From NCBI RefSeq assembly GCF_049800775.1, contig NZ_JBNAFR010000003.1:372001-436000 (forward strand): a DNA stretch of 64,000 nucleotides, read 5' to 3'. Positions 34,380 through 41,854 of the stretch are shown here, piece by piece. Each line of letters begins with the position of its first letter. Positions within the stretch are counted from its first letter, which is position 1. The DNA comes from Dinoroseobacter sp049800775 (GTDB lineage: Bacteria > Pseudomonadota > Alphaproteobacteria > Rhodobacterales > Rhodobacteraceae). The notes beneath the pieces were generated by a model. It searched no databases. It was not told the DNA's origin and worked only from the letters and a program-made list of their open reading frames with translations. The position numbers were made by a program, and so were the translations under genes.

Positions 34380-34481
34380 CCGGAACCTCCCGTTATGGCT
34401 GCGCGGAGTGCCAGCCTAGACGGGCACTGAGCGATCCGTCAACAACAGGGCCGTCACCGGCCAAAGCAAAGGACCGAAGCC

Positions 34482-34679
34482 ATGAGCGATGACTTCAACA
34501 TGACGATGCGCAAGTTTCTCAAACAGGTGGGCGTGACCTCGCAGCAGGCCATCGAGGAGGCGATGCGCAACGCCGAAGACACCGCTGGCAAAAGCTTCGA
34601 GGCCAAGATGGTCCTGACGATCGAAGGCGTTGACCTAGAACATACGGTGACGGGCACAATCGAAGGACCGAGCACATGA
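34482..34679 (+). CDS. DUF6494-family small protein
   Basis: 65-aa protein, MSDDFNMTMRKFLKQVGVTSQ followed by IEEAMR and an acidic middle; matches the DUF6494 type found beside formate dehydrogenase and Mrp genes. No membrane span. Ribosome site AAAGGACC. Its TGA overlaps the mrp ATG, so the pair is coupled. Function unknown. Confidence 0.75.
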   Translation: MSDDFNMTMRKFLKQVGVTSQQAIEEAMRNAEDTAGKSFEAKMVLTIEGVDLEHTVTGTIEGPST

Positions 34680-35752
34680 CACTGACACGGGATGATGTTC
34701 TGGACACGCTCAAGCAGGTCAAGGATCCGCTGGGCGGTGGCGATCTGGTCTCGGCCGGCATGGTGCGCGCGCTGACCGTGGACAGCGGGGCGGTCCGCTT
34801 CGTGATCGAGGTGGATCCCAAACGCGCCGCCGAGATCGAACCCGCACGGCTCGAGGCGGAAGAAAAGCTCAAGGCGCTGGCCGGGGTTGCCAGTGTCTCG
34901 GCGGTGATGACGGCTCATTCCGCGCCCGCTGCGCCGCCGGACCTCAAGCCGCGCAATGCGGCCAAGACCTCCGAGCCGAAGGGCCCGCAGAAGATCCCCG
35001 GGATCGACCGGATTGTCGCCATCGCGAGCGGCAAGGGCGGGGTGGGCAAATCCACCGTGGCTGCCAATCTCGCCACGGCGCTGGCCGCCGAAGGGCGCCG
35101 GGTCGGGTTGCTGGATGCCGATGTCTACGGACCCAGCCAGCCGCGTATGCTGGGGGTCTCCGGCCGCCCGGCAAGCCCGGATGGCAAGACGATCCTGCCC
35201 ATGCGGAACCATGGCGTCACGATGATGTCGCTGGGTCTGATGATGGGCGAGGACGAGGCCGTGGTTTGGCGCGGACCGATGTTGATGGGGGCGCTGCAGC
35301 AGATGCTGAGCCAGGTGCAGTGGGGCGCGCTCGACGTGCTTCTGGTGGATCTGCCGCCCGGGACCGGCGATGTGCAGATGACCCTGGCCCAGAAGGCCGA
35401 TGTCACCGGGGCAATCGTCGTCTCGACGCCGCAGGACATCGCCCTGCTCGACGCCCGCAAGGGGATCGATATGTTCAACAAGCTGGGCACGCCGATCCTC
35501 GGGATGATCGAGAACATGAGCACACATATCTGCTCGAAATGCGGCCATGAAGAGCACGTCTTCGGCCATGGCGGTGTCGGTGCCGAGGCTGCCAAGCTGG
35601 GCGTGCCGGTCATGGCAGAGATCCCGCTGGATATGTCGATCCGCATGGCTGCCGATGGCGGCGCGCCGATCGTTGTTTCGACCCCCCACGGGCCCCAGGC
35701 CGAAGCCTTTCGCAAGGTGGCACGCCAGTTGATCGCAGACGGAAACGCATGA
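34676..35752 (+). CDS. mrp: Mrp/NBP35-family iron-sulfur cluster carrier ATPase
   Basis: 358-aa P-loop ATPase that carries and transfers Fe-S clusters. Domain order: N-terminal MIP18-like (DUF59) region to ~100, then the deviant Walker A ASGKGGVGKST at 117-127 and the cluster-binding C286-SK-C289. It is second in a four-gene rightward operon (DUF6494, mrp, DUF4444 ligase, DUF6505) with 4-base overlaps. A likely job is loading clusters into FDH subunits or the nearby ferredoxin. Confidence 0.93.
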   Translation: MTLTRDDVLDTLKQVKDPLGGGDLVSAGMVRALTVDSGAVRFVIEVDPKRAAEIEPARLEAEEKLKALAGVASVSAVMTAHSAPAAPPDLKPRNAAKTSEPKGPQKIPGIDRIVAIASGKGGVGKSTVAANLATALAAEGRRVGLLDADVYGPSQPRMLGVSGRPASPDGKTILPMRNHGVTMMSLGLMMGEDEAVVWRGPMLMGALQQMLSQVQWGALDVLLVDLPPGTGDVQMTLAQKADVTGAIVVSTPQDIALLDARKGIDMFNKLGTPILGMIENMSTHICSKCGHEEHVFGHGGVGAEAAKLGVPVMAEIPLDMSIRMAADGGAPIVVSTPHGPQAEAFRKVARQLIADGNA

Positions 35753-36483
35753 ACGCGCCGACGCCCAGCTTCCCGCCGCTCTTTGTCGGCATGCCTGTCG
35801 CCGCGCAGGCCGACCCGTTTGCCAAGGCGATTGCCGAGGCGACCTTGGGCTGCGACTCCGGCCTTATCGTCTATGCCGAGGGCAGTGACCGGCTGCGGGC
35901 GGCGATCGTCTTTGCACCTGAGAGCTCGCTGGATCAGGCGATGGCGATCCTTCCGGCCTGCGGGGTCGGGTTCCAGAACGCGCTGGGGGCCCTCGCTCCC
36001 CCCGAGGTCGCGGTCCACTTGGATTGGGATGGCCGCGTTTTCGTAAATGGCGCGCGCTGCGGCGGGTTGCAGGTGGCCGCGTCCCATCAGGAGGGCGATG
36101 CGGAACCCGACTGGATCGTGGTCGGCCTCGAGATCCCCTTTCTGCCTGAGAACCCGGATTCGCCCGGCGCCACGCCGGATTCCACCTCGCTCTATGAGGA
36201 AGGCTGCGCCGAGGTCGATCAGACCCTCTTGCTGGAGGCGTGGGCCCGGCACACGTTGGTCTGGATCAGCCGCCTTGAGGAGGATGGCGTGCGCGCCCTG
36301 CATGGGGAATGGCGGGGGCTTGCGCGCAATCTCGGCGAGGATGTGACCGTCCACTTGGGCGATGACACCCATGAGGGCACCTTTCTGGGTGTCGATGAGC
36401 ATTTCGGAATGCTGCTGCGGGTCGGGGATGTCACCACATCTCTGCCTTTGCGCAGCGTCCTTTCCACAGGAGACGCCCCGTGA
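35749..36483 (+). CDS. biotin/lipoate-protein-ligase-like protein (DUF4444)
   Basis: 244-aa protein. N-terminal PSFPPLFVGMPVAAQADPFAKA and the central DWIVVGLEIPFLP resemble the biotin/lipoate ligase fold, with the C-terminal ~60 residues of the DUF4444 type (NLGEDVTVHLGDDTHEGTFLGVDEHFGMLLRVGD), similar to the BirA SH3-like end. The classic GRG-biotin loop and KWPND are not clear, so the ligand is uncertain. Coupled to mrp by ATGA. Confidence 0.75.
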   Translation: MNAPTPSFPPLFVGMPVAAQADPFAKAIAEATLGCDSGLIVYAEGSDRLRAAIVFAPESSLDQAMAILPACGVGFQNALGALAPPEVAVHLDWDGRVFVNGARCGGLQVAASHQEGDAEPDWIVVGLEIPFLPENPDSPGATPDSTSLYEEGCAEVDQTLLLEAWARHTLVWISRLEEDGVRALHGEWRGLARNLGEDVTVHLGDDTHEGTFLGVDEHFGMLLRVGDVTTSLPLRSVLSTGDAP

Positions 36484-36959
36484 AACTGGCCAGAGCGATC
36501 CACTTCGATGAGAGCGACCAGCGTGTCTATCACTCCCCCGCGCGCACCGGCGAATGGTGTCTGAGCGGGGGGTTCGAATTCTCGAACTGGGGTGAGGCGG
36601 ATCTGGTGGGCAAGGCGCGGCAGGCCTTTGCCAATGGCTGGCTGGGGCTCGAGACCTTTGGGCGGGTGACCTTCGTGGCCGTCACACAGGTCGAGCAGGC
36701 CGAGATCGACGGGCTCGAGACGGCGCTCGCCCAGCACTTCGTGGACCTCTATGGCGCGCCTTCTCTCGAAGCAGCGCGCAGCGTTGCGGCCGAAGAGATC
36801 GCGCAAATGATCGAGCTCTGCGAAGATCACGACCCCAACACGTTGTTGACCGTGGCGCGGGACCTCAGCGAGAGCGGCGTGCGCGAAGCCTATCGGGTGA
36901 TCAAACCGGATGCGGCCGGTCTCGATCAGTTTGCAATCCACGGATCTCTCGACGATTGA
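36480..36959 (+). CDS. DUF6505-family protein
   Basis: 159-aa soluble protein starting MKLARAIHFDESDQRVYHSPARTGEWCLSGGFEFSNW, a DUF6505-type opening. The start is GTG, with the upstream gene's TGA inside it. Its presence here at the end of the mrp operon and in similar FDH loci suggests an accessory role, but no activity can be inferred. Confidence 0.7.
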   Translation: MKLARAIHFDESDQRVYHSPARTGEWCLSGGFEFSNWGEADLVGKARQAFANGWLGLETFGRVTFVAVTQVEQAEIDGLETALAQHFVDLYGAPSLEAARSVAAEEIAQMIELCEDHDPNTLLTVARDLSESGVREAYRVIKPDAAGLDQFAIHGSLDD

Positions 36960-36985
36960 TTATGCTGCGGCGCGGCATGCTGTCT

Positions 36986-37001
36986 CACGACCAATGTCGT
37001 G
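36986..37001. repeat. 16-bp inverted repeat after DUF6505
   Basis: CACGAC-CAAT-GTCGTG, perfect arms, 26 bases after the DUF6505 stop and 20 bases before the FNR box. Lacks a T-run, so it is only a weak terminator candidate for the mrp operon. Confidence 0.35.
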
Positions 37002-37020
37002 GTTCGACAAATCCACAAAA

Positions 37021-37034
37021 TTGATACAGGTCAA
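37021..37034 (+). promoter_or_regulatory. FNR/FnrL-type box
   Basis: TTGAT-ACAG-GTCAA, matching the FNR/FnrL consensus TTGAT-N4-ATCAA in nine of ten positions. Its centre is about 42 bases upstream of the start point predicted from the TATAAT at 37058-37063, the classic class II activator position. Confidence 0.75.
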
Positions 37035-37057
37035 GGGAACTTTGCACATGCAGCATT

Positions 37058-37063
37058 TATAAT
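37058..37063 (+). promoter_or_regulatory. -10 element of the Crp/Fnr gene
   Basis: TATAAT, a perfect -10 hexamer, 28 bases ahead of the ATG. No good -35 lies 17 bases upstream, consistent with activator dependence through the FNR box. Confidence 0.6.
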
Positions 37064-37090
37064 GTTGCTGTCCCCAATAGAGGCCTGTCC

Positions 37091-37780
37091 ATGTCCTTCG
37101 TATCTGCTCTGCAACTTGCCCGCTTCCTTCCAGGGGCGGAATGGCAAGGATTGACGGATGCATGTCTGCAGGACCTTGCCCAACTCGCCTCGATCCAGAG
37201 TTTCGCACAAGATGACGTTCTGGGTGATGGAACTTATATTGTTTCCGAAGGGCTTATCGGTGTCATGCGTGGCGCGGATGCGGATCGGAGCGCGGTCACA
37301 GCACTTTATCTGGTCGGCGATCTGGTCGATCTGCACCCCGGGCCTTTCGATGCGATGGACCGTCTGGTCGCGCTGCGGCCCACCCGCGCGGTGGTGTTCT
37401 CCGCTCAGGGCTTTGATGCTGCGATGCAGCGTCACAAGGAGCTGGCCCTGATTGCCTGTGCCAATCTCAAGCGGCAGTCCTTCAACCTGCGGGAGCACGC
37501 CGCCGAGCTCTATATCAAGGCGCCGGACCAACGGCTTGCGGCGTTCCTTCTCTGGCTCGAAGAGGTGACTGGGGCCAGCGAGGCCAGCCTTGGCTTCGAT
37601 CTGCCCATGCGGCGCTACGATCTGGCACGCTATCTGGGCATGCAGCCGGAAACTCTCAGCCGCAAGATCAAGGCGCTGGTCTCCGAGGGGGCCATTTCGC
37701 AGCGCTCGCCGAGCCGTCTGGTGATCGAAAGCCGATCCGCCCTGGAAACGCTCGCAGCAGGCCTGCGCCGGGTCGCCTGA
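37091..37780 (+). CDS. Crp/Fnr-family transcriptional regulator
   Basis: 229-aa regulator. An N-terminal cyclic-nucleotide-type effector domain is followed by a long dimer helix (QRLAAFLLWLEEVTGASEAS) and a C-terminal HTH_Crp domain. The recognition helix PETLSRKIKAL keeps the E-xx-S-R pattern of FNR, so it should read TTGAT-type half-sites. It lacks the N-terminal four-cysteine Fe-S set of FNR/FnrL, so it is not the oxygen sensor itself; a Dnr/DnrF-like sensor is possible. The FNR box in its own promoter suggests control by FnrL or autoregulation. Ribosome site GAGG. Confidence 0.9.
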   Translation: MSFVSALQLARFLPGAEWQGLTDACLQDLAQLASIQSFAQDDVLGDGTYIVSEGLIGVMRGADADRSAVTALYLVGDLVDLHPGPFDAMDRLVALRPTRAVVFSAQGFDAAMQRHKELALIACANLKRQSFNLREHAAELYIKAPDQRLAAFLLWLEEVTGASEASLGFDLPMRRYDLARYLGMQPETLSRKIKALVSEGAISQRSPSRLVIESRSALETLAAGLRRVA

Positions 37781-37836
37781 CAGACGCGCTTGCGCTCGGG
37801 CAGGCCTGCGCTACCCTCGGATGTGAGGGGGCCATC

Positions 37837-38943
37837 ATGACACCATTGAACGGTTTGAAAGTCGTTGAGCTTGCACGGATTCTGGCGGGGCCCTGGATCG
37901 GGCAGAGCCTTGCGGATCTCGGCGCCGATGTCACCAAGGTCGAGGCACCGTCGGGGGATGACACCCGCCAATGGGGGCCACCCTTTGTCGAGCGGGATGG
38001 GGACCGGAGTGCCGCTTATTTCTACAGTGCGAATCGGGGCAAACGGAGCGTCGTCGCTGATTTTCGGACGCCCGAGGGGCTCGCGAAGGTGCGGGCGCTG
38101 GTGGCGGAGGCGGATATCCTGATCGAGAACTTCAAGGTCGGAGGTCTCGCGAAATACCAGCTCGATTACGCGTCCTTGGCCGAGTTGAACCCGCGACTGA
38201 TCTATTGCTCCATCACCGGGTTTGGGCAGGACGGGCCCTATGCGCACCGTGCGGGCTACGACTTCATGATCCAGGGCATGAGCGGTCTGATGTCGATCAC
38301 CGGCGAGGCCAACGGGATGCCGCAAAAGGTCGGCGTGGCAGTGACGGATATTGTGACTGGGCTTTACGGGACCATCGGGGTTTTGGCGGCGGTGGAACAA
38401 CGGCACCGCACCGGGCGCGGGCAGCATGTGGATATGTCCCTGCTCGATTGCGCGACGGCGCTTCTGGCCAATCAGGCAATGAACCAGCTTGTAACCGGTC
38501 AGCCGCCGGTGCGGCAGGGCAATGCCCATCCGAATATCACACCGTATCAGGTTTTTGCGACTTCGGATGGCCATGTGATCATTGCCGTGGGCAATGATGG
38601 CCAGTTCGAAAGGCTCTGCACGGTGCTCGATCTGCCGGGGACGGCTGCGGACCCGCGCTTTGCATCAAATGCGGCGCGGGTGGCCCACCGGGAGGTCTTG
38701 ACCGAGCTTCTGTCCGGTCGGATTGCGCGGTGGGGCTCCGATCCGCTGCTGACAGCGCTGGAGGCGCAGGGCGTTCCCGCCGGCCCCATCAATCGATTGG
38801 ATCAGGTGTTCGCGGATCCACAGGTTCTGGCGCGCGGTTTGGAAATCTCCCCCGAAGGAGTTCCCGGCGTGCGCGGGCCGTGGCGGTTCTCGGACGCGGA
38901 TCTGGCACTCGACCGTTCCGCGCCGGTCTTGCCCTGCGGCTAG
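37837..38943 (+). CDS. CaiB/BaiF (family III) CoA-transferase
   Basis: 368-aa CoA-transferase. Matches the family start LNGLKVVELARILAGPWIGQSLADLGADVTKVE and the catalytic region GYDFMIQGMSGLMSITGE, whose Asp forms the acyl-enzyme intermediate; also RRGKRSVV-type NRGKRSVVADF. The acyl group it moves cannot be predicted. It follows the Crp/Fnr gene by 57 bases and may share regulation. Its stop overlaps the convergent BciB-type gene by 4 bases. Confidence 0.9.
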   Translation: MTPLNGLKVVELARILAGPWIGQSLADLGADVTKVEAPSGDDTRQWGPPFVERDGDRSAAYFYSANRGKRSVVADFRTPEGLAKVRALVAEADILIENFKVGGLAKYQLDYASLAELNPRLIYCSITGFGQDGPYAHRAGYDFMIQGMSGLMSITGEANGMPQKVGVAVTDIVTGLYGTIGVLAAVEQRHRTGRGQHVDMSLLDCATALLANQAMNQLVTGQPPVRQGNAHPNITPYQVFATSDGHVIIAVGNDGQFERLCTVLDLPGTAADPRFASNAARVAHREVLTELLSGRIARWGSDPLLTALEAQGVPAGPINRLDQVFADPQVLARGLEISPEGVPGVRGPWRFSDADLALDRSAPVLPCG

Positions 38944-40169
38944 TCCTTGTGGGTTTCGCCGGTTTCGGGTGTCAGGTCATAGGGGGCGGCGAGGTCCCAC
39001 ACATGTTTCGGGATCATGTAGCGCATGCGTTTTCGGTGGGCGCGCCGGAGATGAAGGATGCTCTCGACCGCTTTCATCTCGACTCGGGCGCGGGCGAATT
39101 CGAGCCCTTTGGGGCCGATCCGGGGCATGAGCCAGCCGACAATCCCGCGCGCCCAATCTGGCATCTTGCGCAAGGGCAATCCGCCTGCGGCTCGGGCCGT
39201 GTTCTGCGCGAACCCTTTCACAGAGCCTGCACGCTTACCAGACGACCCGGGTTCCGCCAGTCGCACCTCATCGCCTAGGGCGGCAAGCAACTCCTCGCCC
39301 CGTTTGTTGCGCGCGATAACCCATTGGTCGCCCTCGCCCCCCATATACCCGACCGTGATGTCCGCGAGCGAATTGGTGTAATCGACGCATGTGCGGCAGG
39401 TCATCGGAAAGAAGTTCGATGGCAGATCAGAAAGTGGCAGTTTCAGAAACGGGATGTCCCGCTCGGTGCCATCGTCGAAGCGCAGCTCCACATGGTAATC
39501 TGCGCGGAACTCGAGATATGTGATCCGCTCAGGTTGGTCCGAAAGCCGTGCGAGAAATTCGTGGAAGTTCTCGGTCGTCGTGTTGTCGGAGCATGGGGTG
39601 CCGATGACGTAAAGAGCATCGAGGCCCAGGTCCCGCTCTATCGACCTGAGGGCGTAGACCTGACACGGGATGCCGACGACTGCGAGCCGGGTCAGGCCCT
39701 GCTCCGCGGCGGGTTCCAGAAGTGACAATAAGGGCGCGTAGCCCATGCGCATCCCGCGAAGATGGTGGACCTCCGCCGGGTCTGTGACGATTACGGGTTG
39801 CGGGCGCCATGTGTCGTCCGGGTGCGGGCCGACCCCGAGGATCGCATCCACCTTGCCGGTCTCCAACAGTTTTTGAGCCAGCCGCGTGGTGAGCCCCGTC
39901 CATTGGGCTCCGGGTTTGGGGTCCCTCAACGCGGCTCTGTACATGGCGCGGAACGGACCGAAGAAGGCTTCATCCGCGCGCTTTGCATCGCGGGCCCGTC
40001 CGTGGACCTGAAGTTCCATGGTCGGGTAGTCGGGTTTGATGAATTGGCAGGCGGCACCGCATTGGCCCGCGCGTTTGCCACGGGACAAACCGCAATCCGT
40101 GCAGAGGCTCCGGGGCAGCGCCGGGCCCGGAGTAGGCGCCCAAATGGCGGGAGGCGTGGAATCGAGCAT
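38940..40169 (-). CDS. bciB: BciB-type 8-vinyl reductase (coenzyme F420 hydrogenase beta family)
   Basis: 409-aa Fe-S/flavin oxidoreductase. N-terminal cysteines C23, C26, C37 and C41 (LCTDCGLSRGKRAGQCGAAC) and later GIPCQVYALR, GTPCSDN and MTCRTCVDYTNSLADITVGYMG fit the BciB/HCAR branch of the FrhB family, which reduces the 8-vinyl group of (proto)chlorophyllide. Other FrhB relatives are possible. The two PpsR-like boxes upstream support a bacteriochlorophyll role. Start at 40169 chosen over an upstream ATG at 40214, which would run through the box area; its ribosome site is weak. Confidence 0.72.
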   Translation of the reverse strand: MLDSTPPAIWAPTPGPALPRSLCTDCGLSRGKRAGQCGAACQFIKPDYPTMELQVHGRARDAKRADEAFFGPFRAMYRAALRDPKPGAQWTGLTTRLAQKLLETGKVDAILGVGPHPDDTWRPQPVIVTDPAEVHHLRGMRMGYAPLLSLLEPAAEQGLTRLAVVGIPCQVYALRSIERDLGLDALYVIGTPCSDNTTTENFHEFLARLSDQPERITYLEFRADYHVELRFDDGTERDIPFLKLPLSDLPSNFFPMTCRTCVDYTNSLADITVGYMGGEGDQWVIARNKRGEELLAALGDEVRLAEPGSSGKRAGSVKGFAQNTARAAGGLPLRKMPDWARGIVGWLMPRIGPKGLEFARARVEMKAVESILHLRRAHRKRMRYMIPKHVWDLAAPYDLTPETGETHKD

Positions 40170-40183
40170 GTAAGATCCGTGTC

Positions 40184-40201
40184 TGTCTGAGAGTTCAGAC
40201 T
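40184..40201 (-). promoter_or_regulatory. PpsR-like box 1 upstream of bciB
   Basis: TGTC-N10-GACT, one base off the PpsR/CrtJ consensus TGTC-N10-GACA (symmetrical). It overlaps a hairpin GTCTGA-GAGT-TCAGAC at 40185-40200 and ends 15 bases from the bciB start. Confidence 0.5.
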
Positions 40202-40218
40202 GCCGGAACGACAATGAA

Positions 40219-40236
40219 TGTCAACCTAAGTTTACA
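40219..40236 (-). promoter_or_regulatory. PpsR-like box 2 upstream of bciB
   Basis: TGTC-N10-TACA, which keeps the basic TGT-N12-ACA pattern of PpsR sites. Its centre is 35 bases from that of box 1, similar to the paired sites PpsR tetramers use. Confidence 0.5.
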
Positions 40237-40245
40237 CTTGGCGCG

Positions 40246-40980
40246 TCACATATAGCTGCGCAGTAAGGCCTCTGAGATCAAGGTCCACCCATCTGCCACA
40301 ACGAAGAAGGCCAGTTTGAAAGGCAGAGAGACGATGGCCGGAGGGACCATCATCATGCCCATGGACATCAGGATCGCGGCCACGATCAGATCGATGATCA
40401 GGAAGGGCAGGAAGATGAGGAAGCCGATCTGAAATGCTTTCTCGATCTCGCTCAGCAGGAACGAGGGCACTAGAACAGACAGGGGAGGCTCGCTGGGGTC
40501 AAAGGGCGCGACACCGGGCGTCTCCATCCTCAGATTTCCGAGACGTTCCAGTGTCTCCACTTCGGTACGGGCTTGCATGAAGCGGACAAAGGGCTCGATC
40601 CCGCGCTGAAACCCGGTCTCCCAATCGAGCTCCCCATCCACCAGAGGCTGGATCCCGACATTCCAGGCTTCGCGAAAAACCGGGTCCATCACGAAATAGG
40701 TCAGAAACAGCGCCAGACTGATGATCAGCATGTTGGGCGGAGACTGTTGCAGCCCGATGCCTTGCCGCAAGATGGACAAGACCGTGACCATGAAGGGAAA
40801 GCAGGTGATCATGATTGCGAGCCCCGGCGCGATGCTGAGCACCGTGATCAGGGCAATGATCTGGAATGTGCGCGCCGAAAGGGACGTCTCATCCCCGAGA
40901 TTGATCGCCAGTTCCTGCGCGGAGGCACCGGTTGCCAGGCCCAGCACCGCCAGGACGCTCAGGATCAGGCAAAACCGCAT
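40246..40980 (-). CDS. fliP: flagellar export gate protein FliP
   Basis: 244-aa inner-membrane component of the flagellar type III export gate. Signal peptide (RFCLILSVLAVLGLATGASA), then the FliP signature PGLAIMITCFPFMVTVLSILRQGIGLQQSPPN and the final membrane hairpin LIVAAILMSMGMMMVPPAIVSLPFKLAFFVVADGW. Last gene of the leftward fliF-fliH-fliN-fliP block; separated from fliN by 2 bases. Confidence 0.97.
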   Translation of the reverse strand: MRFCLILSVLAVLGLATGASAQELAINLGDETSLSARTFQIIALITVLSIAPGLAIMITCFPFMVTVLSILRQGIGLQQSPPNMLIISLALFLTYFVMDPVFREAWNVGIQPLVDGELDWETGFQRGIEPFVRFMQARTEVETLERLGNLRMETPGVAPFDPSEPPLSVLVPSFLLSEIEKAFQIGFLIFLPFLIIDLIVAAILMSMGMMMVPPAIVSLPFKLAFFVVADGWTLISEALLRSYM

Positions 40981-40982
40981 GG

Positions 40983-41252
40983 TCAGACGACGCGCTCCGG
41001 GGAGATCACCTCGGTCAGGCGCACGGAGAGACGATGGCTTTCGGTATCCTCTTCGAGGACCCCGCGCGCGATCAGGTGCGAGCCGACATAAAGCTCCACC
41101 GGATCTTCGATTTTCTTGTCGAGCAAAAGCACCGCGTCCTTTTCGAGCGCGAGAAGCTCCCGAACGGTTGGGTGGGCCTGCCCCACCGAAACGCTCAGAG
41201 CGATCGGAACGCCTACCAGCGGGCTGTCGGCGCGTGCGGGAAGATCATCCAT
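40983..41252 (-). CDS. fliN: flagellar motor switch protein FliN
   Basis: 89-aa C-ring protein: the SpoA domain reads VGVPIALSVSVGQAHPTVRELLALEKDAVLLLDKKIEDPVELYV. It lacks the long N-terminal extension of E. coli FliN. Start overlaps the fliH stop by 8 bases. Confidence 0.92.
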   Translation of the reverse strand: MDDLPARADSPLVGVPIALSVSVGQAHPTVRELLALEKDAVLLLDKKIEDPVELYVGSHLIARGVLEEDTESHRLSVRLTEVISPERVV

Positions 41253-41853
41253 GGGCCTGCTCCGTTTCCAGGTTGGCATAGAAGGCGCTTGCCGCGTTTT
41301 TGATCTGGGTCAGCAGACCCGAGGCATCCACATCATGGATCTCATGCCCGAGACAGAACCGAACCTGCCCCTGACTGAAGGACGACTCCGTCCGCAGCAC
41401 AACCGGCAAGCGGTCCTGGCCCGCGAGGAGGCGCTTCATCATGTCCTCGTCCTCGGGCGCGCATATCAGATCGACGGTTGCTTGGCTTTGCGCTTCGATG
41501 ATGGGCAACAGAAGTTCTTCAAGCAATTCCTTATAGTTGGACTGCATCAACTCCGGAACGACCTGCCGTACGAGTGTTTCGACGAGAGGCTTCAGCGAGA
41601 GGCAAACCTGCCGCCGGGCCTCGAGGAATGTGAAGGACAGTTCCTCGAGATTTCGCGCAAACTCAGCGGAGATATGCGTGTGCTCCATCTCGCTGGACTT
41701 CAGGGCATCATCCCAACCGGCCTGATACCCGGATTCGTAGCCCGCAAGCCGGGAGCTTTCCAGGTCGCCATTCTGAGCGGCTTGGCTCGCAGCCGCCGTG
41801 TGATGGGTCGATTGGGGCGTGTCGAGGAAGTCCTCGAGAGACAAGACATTCAT
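41245..41853 (-). CDS. fliH: flagellar export regulator FliH-like protein
   Basis: 202-aa mostly helical protein located where fliH is expected, after fliF. A glycine-containing helix (SSRLAGYESGYQAGWDDALKS) and the central EELSFTFLEARRQVCLSLKPLVETLVRQVVPELMQSNYKELLEELLLPI match FliH, which holds the FliI ATPase at the export gate. Sequence similarity is low, so the call leans on position and helix pattern. Strong GAGGAGGT ribosome site at 7 bases. Confidence 0.75.
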   Translation of the reverse strand: MNVLSLEDFLDTPQSTHHTAAASQAAQNGDLESSRLAGYESGYQAGWDDALKSSEMEHTHISAEFARNLEELSFTFLEARRQVCLSLKPLVETLVRQVVPELMQSNYKELLEELLLPIIEAQSQATVDLICAPEDEDMMKRLLAGQDRLPVVLRTESSFSQGQVRFCLGHEIHDVDASGLLTQIKNAASAFYANLETEQAHG

Positions 41854-41854
41854 G

